From assembly GCA_913046035.1 (NCBI GenBank), contig CAJWSW010000003.1, positions 23,765 through 87,764 on the forward strand: a stretch of 64,000 bases of DNA, in the 5' to 3' direction. Positions 9,209-17,166 of this stretch are shown piece by piece (position 1 is the stretch's first letter; each line of letters starts with the position of its first letter). The notes under the pieces were generated by a model. That model was not told where the DNA came from. It searched no databases and was given only the letters and a program-made list of their open reading frames with translations. The stretch comes from an uncultured Alphaproteobacteria bacterium. Lineage in GTDB: Bacteria > Pseudomonadota > Alphaproteobacteria > MPNO01 > UBA830. The translations under genes were made by a program, and so were the position numbers.

Positions 9209-9293
9209 GTCGTAGGGCCTCCCGTTCTGGCTTTTCTCGTTTTTGATTAGTATACCGGAAATAGACGTGAAAGAGTATTTAGAGGGCAGGGGT

Positions 9294-10043
9294 ATGAGCA
9301 AATCACTTGAGGGAAAACGAGCGCTGATTACTGGTGCTGGCGGTGGCATGGGTCAAAGCCATGCCGTTCTGATGGCAGAGCGCGGGGCAGACATTGTAAT
9401 CCATGACATAAAAGCCGATGGCGCGGAGGAAACTGCCGAGATGGTTCGAAGCGTTGGGTGCGACGCAAGTGTGTTGGTTGTAGATATTCGCGACGTATCG
9501 GCCTTTACAGCTGCCGTATGTGATGCTGGTCCTGTGGATATCCTAGTTAATAATGCTGGCGTAGGGGGTGCCCGGCGAGCAATCGAGGATATTAATGAAG
9601 ATGTTTACAACCAGATGTTTGAAGTGCACGTGCGGGGGACATTTTTTGCGACGCAAGCTGTTTTGCCGTCCATGAAAAAGAATAAAGACGGTAGGATCAT
9701 AAATATTTCGTCGATTTACGCGATGGGTGGCAGTCAGCTCGCCAGCCATTATGCCGCCTCTAAATCTGCTATCTCTGGCTTCACTAAAAGCTGGGCGCGG
9801 GAATTGGCTCCATGGCGGATTAAGGTAAATGCTGTTGCGCCGGGCTTCATCGTTACCGGTATGACTGAGGGATCTAATCCGCCAGAAAAAATTGCGGAAC
9901 GCGAAAAACTGATGCCCCTCGGAGAATTCTGCAAACCGATCGATATATCCTACGCTGTCGCCTGGCTTGCCAGCGCCGAGACAGAATTAATATCGGGCCA
10001 GGTTATAAGTCCAAATGCCGGTGAAGTGATTGTGGGGTATTGA
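9294..10043 (+). CDS. SDR family oxidoreductase
   Basis: A 249-residue short-chain dehydrogenase. The cofactor motif TGAGGGMG is at 13-20 and NNAG at 86-89; catalytic Ser139/140, Tyr153 and Lys157 are present. The final residues replace the usual DGG with NAGEV, so it is a divergent member. The ATG at 9294 has AGAGGG 7 bases upstream; a longer frame from 9243 has no site. It is divergent from the amidase operon (85 bases between starts) and 108 bases upstream of fbiC, so it could be in the F420 transcript, but I see no proof. The substrate is unknown. Confidence 0.82.
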   Translation: MSKSLEGKRALITGAGGGMGQSHAVLMAERGADIVIHDIKADGAEETAEMVRSVGCDASVLVVDIRDVSAFTAAVCDAGPVDILVNNAGVGGARRAIEDINEDVYNQMFEVHVRGTFFATQAVLPSMKKNKDGRIINISSIYAMGGSQLASHYAASKSAISGFTKSWARELAPWRIKVNAVAPGFIVTGMTEGSNPPEKIAEREKLMPLGEFCKPIDISYAVAWLASAETELISGQVISPNAGEVIVGY

Positions 10044-10151
10044 CGCCCGCATAGATTCACCGTTTCCTACCCCAGCATAAAGGTCGCGTATTGATGTTCC
10101 AATGCGGGCGACGGCGTTTAAGATTATTTCCTAAAACTAGTTGCCTCGCCG

Positions 10152-12437
10152 ATGATTTCTGATGAATTAATCACTTTCAGCCCCAAGGTTTTTATCCCAC
10201 TAACCAAGTTGTGTCGTGATGTATGCCATTACTGCACATTTGCGCATGCACCCCGGTCAGGAGAGCGCGCGTTCTTAACCGCCAATGAAGTGATTGATAT
10301 TGCGAAAGCGGGCGCCGAAGCTGGATGCACCGAGGCGTTATTCACCCTCGGCGACAAGCCAGAACGTCGTTATCGCCTGGCCCGTGAGGAACTGATCGAA
10401 CTTGGGCACGAAACGACTATTTCCTATCTCGCTGAAATGGCTGGTCGTGTGCTCCGAGAGACGGGGCTTTTGCCGCACATCAATCCCGGAGTGATGACTG
10501 CCAATGATATCGCCCAATTAAGACCCGTTTCCGCCTCAATGGGGATCATGCTCGAAGGAATTGCTTCGTCCTTGGTGTCCAAAGGTGGGCCACACTTTGG
10601 ATCACCTGACAAGGACCCTGCGGCTCGTCTTGAGACCATCCGTCTTGCAGGTGAGGCGCGAGTTCCGTTTACGACCGGCATATTGATTGGGATTGGGGAG
10701 ACGCCGGATGAGCGTATTTTGGCATTGCGCGAAATACAAAAACTTCACCGCCGCTACGGACATATTCAAGAAATAATTATTCAGAATTTCCGAGCTAAGC
10801 CAGGTACGAAAATGGCAAACGCCCTGGAGCCCACTATTGATGATCTAAAATGGACTATTTGTGCGGCTCGGGAGGTGTTTGGAGTTGATATGGCCATACA
10901 ATCTCCTCCAAACCTGACGGCGGAAGATTTTCCAGAGCTGATAGATGCTGGATTGAACGACTGGGGCGGTGTTTCGCCAATAACGAGCGACCACGTCAAT
11001 CCTGAAGCGCCGTGGCCGGCGATCGATCGACTTCGTAAGGGCACTTCCAGGAAGGGCCGGCTGCTCGCGGCACGATTGCCTGTGTACCCGAGGTATATTT
11101 TAGACGGTGACTGGCTTGACGAGAGGGTACGACCTTTTGTGGTCCAAAGTATGGATATTGACGGACTGGCTCGTGATGATGCCTGGTCCCCGGGGGGGGC
11201 GAATGTTAAGCCTGTAGCGCCATCAGTTGCTAGGGGTCAAAGCCGGTATCTGGGAAAATCGCTCAACCGGGCAATAAGAGGTAGAGAACTCTCGGAAGAA
11301 GAGTTGACCACGATGCTCACAGCCCGAGGTGGCGCCTATGTCGATTTGATTTCAGCTGCAGACGAAGTGCGGCGAGCAGTTTCGGGCGATACCGTTTCCT
11401 ATGTTGTGAACCGAAACATTAATTACACCAATGTTTGCGGTTACCGGTGCGGTTTCTGTGCATTCTCCAAGGGTAAGTTGAGTGCTGATCGTCGAGGCCT
11501 GCCCTACGATTTATCTCTTGATGAAATATCACGTCGAACCAAGGAAGCCTGGGAGCGCGGCGCGACTGAAGTGTGCCTGCAGGGAGGCATTCATCCCAGC
11601 TACACTGGAGAAACCTATTTGTCGATCCTACGTGCTGTTAAAACGGCGGCACCCGGTATTCACGTACATGCGTTTTCGCCCCTCGAGATATCACAGGGCG
11701 CGGCAACAAATGGTGTCACCGTAGAGGCGTATTTACACCGGCTTAAAGATGAGGGTCTCGGTTCATTGCCCGGAACGGCGGCTGAAATTCTCGACGACGA
11801 GGTACGGTCCGTGCTTTGCCCGGATAAGCTATCGACCGATGAGTGGTCTCGTGTAGTGGAAACCGCCCACGGCGTCGGCCTTCGGTCTACTGCAACGATC
11901 ATGTTTGGTCACCTCGAGAGACCTATTCATCAGGCGAGACATCTAATTCGGCTCAGGCAGTTACAAGAGAGAACTGGCGGTATCACCGAATTTGTGCCGC
12001 TCCCCTTCGTCCACATGGGGGCACCTATCTTTTTGCAAGGTTTTGCCCGACGCGGCCCCACTTTCCGCGAGACAATAATTTTACACGCGGTGGCACGTCT
12101 CGCTTTTAATCCGGTGATACCCAATATCCAGGCAAGCTGGGTAAAGCTCGGGAATGAGGGGATAGAGGATGTTCTGCAGGCCGGGGCGAATGACCTTGGA
12201 GGAACCCTAATGAACGAATCTATTTCTCGCGCGGCTGGAGCGATGCATGGGCAAGAATTATCTCCTTTGCTTCTAAGCGAGTTAATCAGGGGCGCTAAAA
12301 GGGAACCACGGCAACGTTCAACGCTCTACAATGACGTTCCGGATGAACGCAAGCGTGCAGCAAGTTGTGCGCCGCCGTTGATATCTGTAATCCAGACCCC
12401 TGCGTCCAAATTCGCACACGGAGAGGCGGCAGCATGA
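10152..12437 (+). CDS. fbiC: Bifunctional FO synthase, fused CofG-CofH (FbiC)
   Basis: A 761-residue fusion of two radical-SAM enzymes that together make FO (7,8-didemethyl-8-hydroxy-5-deazariboflavin), the chromophore of coenzyme F420, from tyrosine and 5-amino-6-ribitylaminouracil. The N-terminal CofG half carries its CxxxCxxC [4Fe-4S]/SAM motif at C21, C25 and C28; the C-terminal CofH half carries the second at C429, C433 and C436. Order and fusion match actinobacterial FbiC, though the N-terminus is shorter. No longer in-frame start exists, because a stop lies at 10119. The npdG-like gene begins in its stop codon. cofC, cofD and cofE are not in the window and must lie elsewhere if F420 is made. 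Confidence 0.92.
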   Translation: MISDELITFSPKVFIPLTKLCRDVCHYCTFAHAPRSGERAFLTANEVIDIAKAGAEAGCTEALFTLGDKPERRYRLAREELIELGHETTISYLAEMAGRVLRETGLLPHINPGVMTANDIAQLRPVSASMGIMLEGIASSLVSKGGPHFGSPDKDPAARLETIRLAGEARVPFTTGILIGIGETPDERILALREIQKLHRRYGHIQEIIIQNFRAKPGTKMANALEPTIDDLKWTICAAREVFGVDMAIQSPPNLTAEDFPELIDAGLNDWGGVSPITSDHVNPEAPWPAIDRLRKGTSRKGRLLAARLPVYPRYILDGDWLDERVRPFVVQSMDIDGLARDDAWSPGGANVKPVAPSVARGQSRYLGKSLNRAIRGRELSEEELTTMLTARGGAYVDLISAADEVRRAVSGDTVSYVVNRNINYTNVCGYRCGFCAFSKGKLSADRRGLPYDLSLDEISRRTKEAWERGATEVCLQGGIHPSYTGETYLSILRAVKTAAPGIHVHAFSPLEISQGAATNGVTVEAYLHRLKDEGLGSLPGTAAEILDDEVRSVLCPDKLSTDEWSRVVETAHGVGLRSTATIMFGHLERPIHQARHLIRLRQLQERTGGITEFVPLPFVHMGAPIFLQGFARRGPTFRETIILHAVARLAFNPVIPNIQASWVKLGNEGIEDVLQAGANDLGGTLMNESISRAAGAMHGQELSPLLLSELIRGAKREPRQRSTLYNDVPDERKRAASCAPPLISVIQTPASKFAHGEAAA

Positions 12438-13084
12438 CTAAAAAGCTACCTACTATCGCAGTTATTGGAGCCACAGGCGCGGCGGGATCTGGCTTAGCCA
12501 CTCGATGGGCCGCTGCCGGGTACAGGGTTCTTGTCGGTTCTCGTTCGGCGGAGCAGGCGTCTATATTTGCCGCAGCGATAGGCGCTGAAGCCATGGATTA
12601 CGTTTCCGCGGCCGCTAAATGCGATATCGCTGTACTGACTGTTCCTTATGAGGTTCAACGCGCAGTCCTCACAAATTTAAAAGATTCCCTTCAGGGTAAA
12701 ATCTTGGTTGACGTCACCGTGCCATTGGCTGCGCCCAAAGTAACGCGGGTTCAGTTGCCGGCGGAGGGGAGCGCCGCGCTTATTGCGCAGTCAGTGCTAG
12801 GAGAGGGGGTCAGGGTGGTCTCTGCTTTCCAGAATGTCTCCGCCGCGCACTTAAAAAATATGGATGAGCTCATCGATTGTGACGTTCTGGTCACAGGGGA
12901 TGATCCGGCGGCACGTTCTGAAGTGGTAACTCTTGCGGAGGCGTTAGGGTTGTCTGCCATTGAGGCAGGCCCCTTAGATAATGCTGTCGCCGCCGAGGCT
13001 CTGACGTCGCTGCTTATTTGGATTAACCGGAGATACAAATCTTCGGGCGCTGGTGTACGAATTACAAGGGTGCCGGGTCGTTAG
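12434..13084 (+). CDS. npdG: F420:NADP oxidoreductase-like protein (NpdG/Fno family)
   Basis: A 216-residue Rossmann protein of the F420-dependent NADP reductase family, which passes hydride between NADPH and F420. The nucleotide-binding GATGAAGSG motif is at about residues 11-19, followed by a GSRS stretch around 36-39 that suits the 2'-phosphate of NADPH. The ATG overlaps the fbiC stop as ATGA, with GAGAGG 7 bases upstream, so translation is coupled. The two genes thus link F420 synthesis to its reduction. The family also contains F420-independent NAD-binding relatives; the coupling to fbiC makes the F420 role likely. Confidence 0.82.
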   Translation: MTKKLPTIAVIGATGAAGSGLATRWAAAGYRVLVGSRSAEQASIFAAAIGAEAMDYVSAAAKCDIAVLTVPYEVQRAVLTNLKDSLQGKILVDVTVPLAAPKVTRVQLPAEGSAALIAQSVLGEGVRVVSAFQNVSAAHLKNMDELIDCDVLVTGDDPAARSEVVTLAEALGLSAIEAGPLDNAVAAEALTSLLIWINRRYKSSGAGVRITRVPGR

Positions 13085-13312
13085 GCATAAAACCTGCTCT
13101 GCAATATCCCTCGCTATTCTGGAGTGGACATAGGTCTGTGAGATGCATGCTATTCCGCTTAACCCAGGCTGTCAGCGCGGGATGGCGCATCCGAAATATT
13201 ATGCGATCCGCAACGTTTCTAAAGTTTGGCGCTTGGTGACGTTGTGATCTATTTTTCATGCCACTTGGCGCTATATCCAGGGAAAGAGGTACTCATCTAA
13301 AGGATAAGAACA

Positions 13313-15676
13313 GTGGGCGAATACGGTATCAGCCAATCACTCTCTCGGTTTGAAGACCCTAGGCTCCTTAAGGGCGGCGGCGATTACATCGATGACGGTA
13401 ATGAAAATAGTCAATTGTATGGGGTGGTTGTGCGTTCTCCCCATTCGCACGCCGAGATTGCATCGATAGACGTTTCCAAGGCCCGAGATCTCGTCGGCGT
13501 CGTCGGCGTCTATACCGGTCGTGACTATCAAAAGGCTGGGTGGGGCGCCATTCCGCACATAGGCCCGGCTGTGAAACGGCGTAATGGCGCAGATTTGATT
13601 GTGCCCGACTTCTATCCTTTGGCATTGGACCGTGTGCGAATGGTCGGCGAGGGTGTTGCTTTTGTGGTGGCTGAAACAGAGATACAGGCCAGGGATGCCG
13701 CCGAACGTGTTATTACCAACTATGTTCCGTTGCAGGGCTCAGCAGATACGATGACAGCGCTTGAGCCGGATACCTCGGTGCTATGGCCGGATATCGGCGA
13801 TAATGAGGCTTTAGTGCATGAAATTGGCGACAAAAGCGCAACAGAGAGAGCTTTTGCGTTGGCAGATCACGTCATTGAGCAGCGGTTTACCATCAACCGA
13901 GTACTTGGTAATGCGATGGAAATACGTGCTTGTCTTGCGATATACGATGCCCGTAGTGATCACTATACCCTGCGCGCTCCGGTTCAACATCCGTGGTTGG
14001 TGAGAAAAATCCTTGCCAGTTCGGTTATTGGTACCGACGAACTGCAGGTCCGCGTAGTTGCGCCCGACGTTGGCGGTAGTTTTGGTATTAAGGCAAATGT
14101 TTATCCCGAGTATTTACTAGCGCTTTTTGCCGCAAACCGCACCGGCCGACCGGTAAAATGGGTTGGTGAACGCACCGAGGCATTCCTGAGCGATTTTCAT
14201 GCGCGCGATAACGTTGCAGATGCGGCTTTGGCGTTGGACACGGAAGGAAATTTCCTCGGGTTCCGGTTGCGTAATATTGTGAACATAGGCGCGTATTTTT
14301 CACCTCTTGGCTCTGGGCCGGCGACCAACAACCTGGGCACGCTGTCCGGTGTTTACACTACACCCGCTGCTCATGTTGAGGTTGTTGGTGTATTTACGAA
14401 TTCTCATCCTACGGCCCCTTATCGTGGCGCTGGCCGACCCGAGGCTGCTTTCATCATAGAGCGTATTATTGATTCGGCTGCCGATGAACTTGGCTTCGAT
14501 CCAGTGGAGTTGCGTCGTCGCAATATTATTCCTAAGGATGCAATGCCTTTTAAAACTTCGCTCACGTTTACATATGATTCAGGAGATTTTGAGAAGAATA
14601 TGGACGATGCGCTGGGTCTGGCCGATTATTCAGGATACCCGGCGCGAAGAGCGGCTTCCGCTGCTGCTGGAAAATTGCGGGGCATTGGTATCGCAAATGC
14701 GATTGAGCGCGCTGCGCCGCCGGGCGTGGAAACCGCCGAGATTCGTTTTGACCCTTCTGGGACGGTGACAATTCTCTCCGGCACAACTAATCAGGGACAA
14801 GGTCATACAACCATGTACACGCAGTTGCTCTGTGACCGCCTGGGGCTTGAAGCTAATCATGTACGGGTCATTGAAGGTGACACCGACCGGCTTGCCCACG
14901 GGACCGGGGCGGGTGGGTCGAGGTCGTCTGCAATGGGCACAGCGGCGCTTATGATGGCTGCAGATAAAATCGTGGAGAAGTGTTCTCATATCGCGGCTGT
15001 TTTATTGGAGGCTGCGGTTGACGACATTGAATTCAATAACGGCGCCTTCACGATCGCCGGCACTGACCGAGGTGTGGGACTTGCTGAAGTGGTACGAAAC
15101 GCATTTTCAGGTACACACCTTCCTGAAGGAATGGAGCCTGGTATGGTGGCACACGCGGCATATCAAGGAAAGGCGCCCAGCTACCCTAATGGATGTCACA
15201 TATGCGAAGTGGAAATCGACCCAGAGACTGGTTACATCGAACTTGAGCGATATGTCGTTGTTGACGACTTTGGAACGATCTTAAATCCTCTATTGGTACA
15301 TGGTCAGGTCCATGGTGGTGTGGCGCAGGGTGTTGGCCAAATTTTGTTGGAAAACACATTATATGATGACGACGGACAACTACTGACGGCTTCATTTATG
15401 GATTACGGTATGCCGCGGGCCGATGATTTTTGTAATATAGATGTGCAGGCGAACTCAGTGCCGACAGAGACCAATCCTTTGGGCGTCAAGGGAGTTGGCG
15501 AAGCGGGGTGTGTCGGAGCAATGCCAGTTATGATGAATGCTGTGATAGATGCTTTAAGCCCGCTGGGTATTCGGGATCTCGATATGCCGGCAAGTCCTGC
15601 TCGGATATGGGCGGCTATACAAAACGCTAGTCGAAATCAGGCAGAGCGTCTCGATAGAAAAATTAATCAGGTGTAA
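13313..15676 (+). CDS. Molybdenum hydroxylase large subunit (xanthine dehydrogenase/CoxL family), lone
   Basis: A 787-residue molybdopterin-binding subunit of the xanthine dehydrogenase family, which hydroxylates a carbon of an aldehyde or N-heterocycle with water as oxygen source. It has the two expected domains (aldehyde oxidase a/b-hammerhead at about 15-130, then Mo-cofactor binding), a GGSFG motif, and the catalytic Glu730 (GVGEAG). The loop at 369-378 reads PYRGAGRPEA and lacks the cysteine of aerobic CO dehydrogenase (AYRCSFR), so it is not a CO dehydrogenase. The GTG start follows AAAGGA by 8 bases. No FAD or 2Fe-2S subunit gene adjoins it. It is similar along its length to the protein at 40075. 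Confidence 0.88.
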   Translation: MGEYGISQSLSRFEDPRLLKGGGDYIDDGNENSQLYGVVVRSPHSHAEIASIDVSKARDLVGVVGVYTGRDYQKAGWGAIPHIGPAVKRRNGADLIVPDFYPLALDRVRMVGEGVAFVVAETEIQARDAAERVITNYVPLQGSADTMTALEPDTSVLWPDIGDNEALVHEIGDKSATERAFALADHVIEQRFTINRVLGNAMEIRACLAIYDARSDHYTLRAPVQHPWLVRKILASSVIGTDELQVRVVAPDVGGSFGIKANVYPEYLLALFAANRTGRPVKWVGERTEAFLSDFHARDNVADAALALDTEGNFLGFRLRNIVNIGAYFSPLGSGPATNNLGTLSGVYTTPAAHVEVVGVFTNSHPTAPYRGAGRPEAAFIIERIIDSAADELGFDPVELRRRNIIPKDAMPFKTSLTFTYDSGDFEKNMDDALGLADYSGYPARRAASAAAGKLRGIGIANAIERAAPPGVETAEIRFDPSGTVTILSGTTNQGQGHTTMYTQLLCDRLGLEANHVRVIEGDTDRLAHGTGAGGSRSSAMGTAALMMAADKIVEKCSHIAAVLLEAAVDDIEFNNGAFTIAGTDRGVGLAEVVRNAFSGTHLPEGMEPGMVAHAAYQGKAPSYPNGCHICEVEIDPETGYIELERYVVVDDFGTILNPLLVHGQVHGGVAQGVGQILLENTLYDDDGQLLTASFMDYGMPRADDFCNIDVQANSVPTETNPLGVKGVGEAGCVGAMPVMMNAVIDALSPLGIRDLDMPASPARIWAAIQNASRNQAERLDRKINQV

Positions 15677-15882
15677 GTTCATTAAAGTATATTAGTTGAT
15701 AGGCTGGCTGCGTATGAATGCTCATAGGCATTGGCAAAACTCCAGTCCGCAGCCCCTAAATTTATTGGACTTTGAACCTTGCATACTTGCCCCGTGGTCT
15801 GGATTTATTCGACGGTATGACTTCGTGACCTTGGTGGTCTATTTTTAGGACGGTATCTTATTTATTTAACTCGCATTGGATA

Positions 15883-17166
15883 ATGAAAGTTTCGCTTAAC
15901 GCGCTGACCGCCACTGAAATTGCGGATGGAATTGTTTCCGGCAAGTTTTCGGCCGAAGCCGTTACGCGTGCCTGTATTGACCGTATCGATGAACGAGAGG
16001 AAACGGTGGGAGCTTGGGCGTTCTTTGATCCCGACCTCGCGCTTGAACAAGCTCGCTCAGTGGACGCCGCAGCGAAGAAAGGTGTTATTGCAGGGGTGCC
16101 AGTCGGCATAAAAGACATTATTGATACGCAAGATATGCCCACTGGAATGGGTTCCGCCCTTTATGAAGATCATCAGCCACTAATCGATGCCACTTGTGTC
16201 GCTCGTTTGAAGGCGGCGGGGGCGGTTATTATGGGTAAGACGGTGACCTGTGAATTTGCAGGGCTCACAGCAGGCAAGACAACTAATCCCCACGATCCAT
16301 CGCGTACTCCGGGTGGTTCATCCAGTGGATCCTCGGCGGCAGTCTCGGATAATATGGCACCGGTAGCGCTTGGAACACAAACAGGCGGCTCAATCATTCG
16401 ACCGTCTTCTTACTGTGGAATAATTGGTTTTAAACCGAGTTTCGACACTTTGAGCTTGAAGGGTGTGTTTCCGGCGGCTGAAAGCCTCGACACGCTCGGT
16501 CTGCACGCAAGGTCTCTTGATGATATCGAACTAATACTATCGGCGCTCTTGCAGCGCGAACACAAGAAAACCCCAGGCCTTACGCGTCCTCCGGTAGTCG
16601 GACTTTGTAAAACTTGGATGTGGGATGATGCAGAGCCCGAGAGTAGAGCCGCCGTTGAAACTACCTTAGAGCGATTAAAGGATGCAGGCGCCGGTGTTAG
16701 GGAGCTTGAATTGCCGGAGGAATTTGAGTGGCTCGGTGATGTCCGCGGAATAATCAATTGCCGGGAACGTGCATCTGTCATGGCTGGTGAGTGGGCAAAT
16801 GGAAAGCATCAGCTTAGTGATCAGCTCCAGCGCACTGTTCAGCAGGGGCTTGATACGTCATACGATGAATACCTTGATGCAATATATTTGATGGAAACTT
16901 GCCGTGCGCGGATGAACCAGACATTTGAGGGTTGTGACTTCCTTCTAACACCAGCGGTTGACGGCGAGGCGCCCATCGGTCTCAAAGAAACCGGCAGTCC
17001 GCAGTTTCAGGCACTGTGGACAATGTTGCATGTCCCGACAATCACCTTACCTACTTATCGAGCCCCTAGCGGAATGCCGGTCGGGGTTCAACTTGTCGCG
17101 CCGCATCGCGCGGACCGTTCGTTGATGGCAATTGCACGATGGGTGCTTGAGGTTTGTGAAATATGA
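15883..17166 (+). CDS. Amidase signature family hydrolase
   Basis: A 427-residue amidase-signature enzyme with an intact triad: Lys77, Ser146 in the GGSSSGS loop and Ser170 in GTQTGGS. It is canonical in length and motif and related to, but clearly distinct from, the amidase at 7844. It lies between two molybdenum-hydroxylase large subunits, and its stop overlaps the start of the second as ATGA. That coupling suggests an amide product or substrate of the hydroxylases, for example an oxidised N-heterocycle that is then hydrolysed (inference). No ribosome site is obvious before the ATG. GatA is unlikely without gatB or gatC. Confidence 0.87.
   Translation: MKVSLNALTATEIADGIVSGKFSAEAVTRACIDRIDEREETVGAWAFFDPDLALEQARSVDAAAKKGVIAGVPVGIKDIIDTQDMPTGMGSALYEDHQPLIDATCVARLKAAGAVIMGKTVTCEFAGLTAGKTTNPHDPSRTPGGSSSGSSAAVSDNMAPVALGTQTGGSIIRPSSYCGIIGFKPSFDTLSLKGVFPAAESLDTLGLHARSLDDIELILSALLQREHKKTPGLTRPPVVGLCKTWMWDDAEPESRAAVETTLERLKDAGAGVRELELPEEFEWLGDVRGIINCRERASVMAGEWANGKHQLSDQLQRTVQQGLDTSYDEYLDAIYLMETCRARMNQTFEGCDFLLTPAVDGEAPIGLKETGSPQFQALWTMLHVPTITLPTYRAPSGMPVGVQLVAPHRADRSLMAIARWVLEVCEI

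Noticed and set aside
9250..9255. GTATAC in the divergent amidase/SDR region
   Set aside because: Only the 6-base core is palindromic, the flanks do not match the other three sites, and no -35 box lies at the shared distance.
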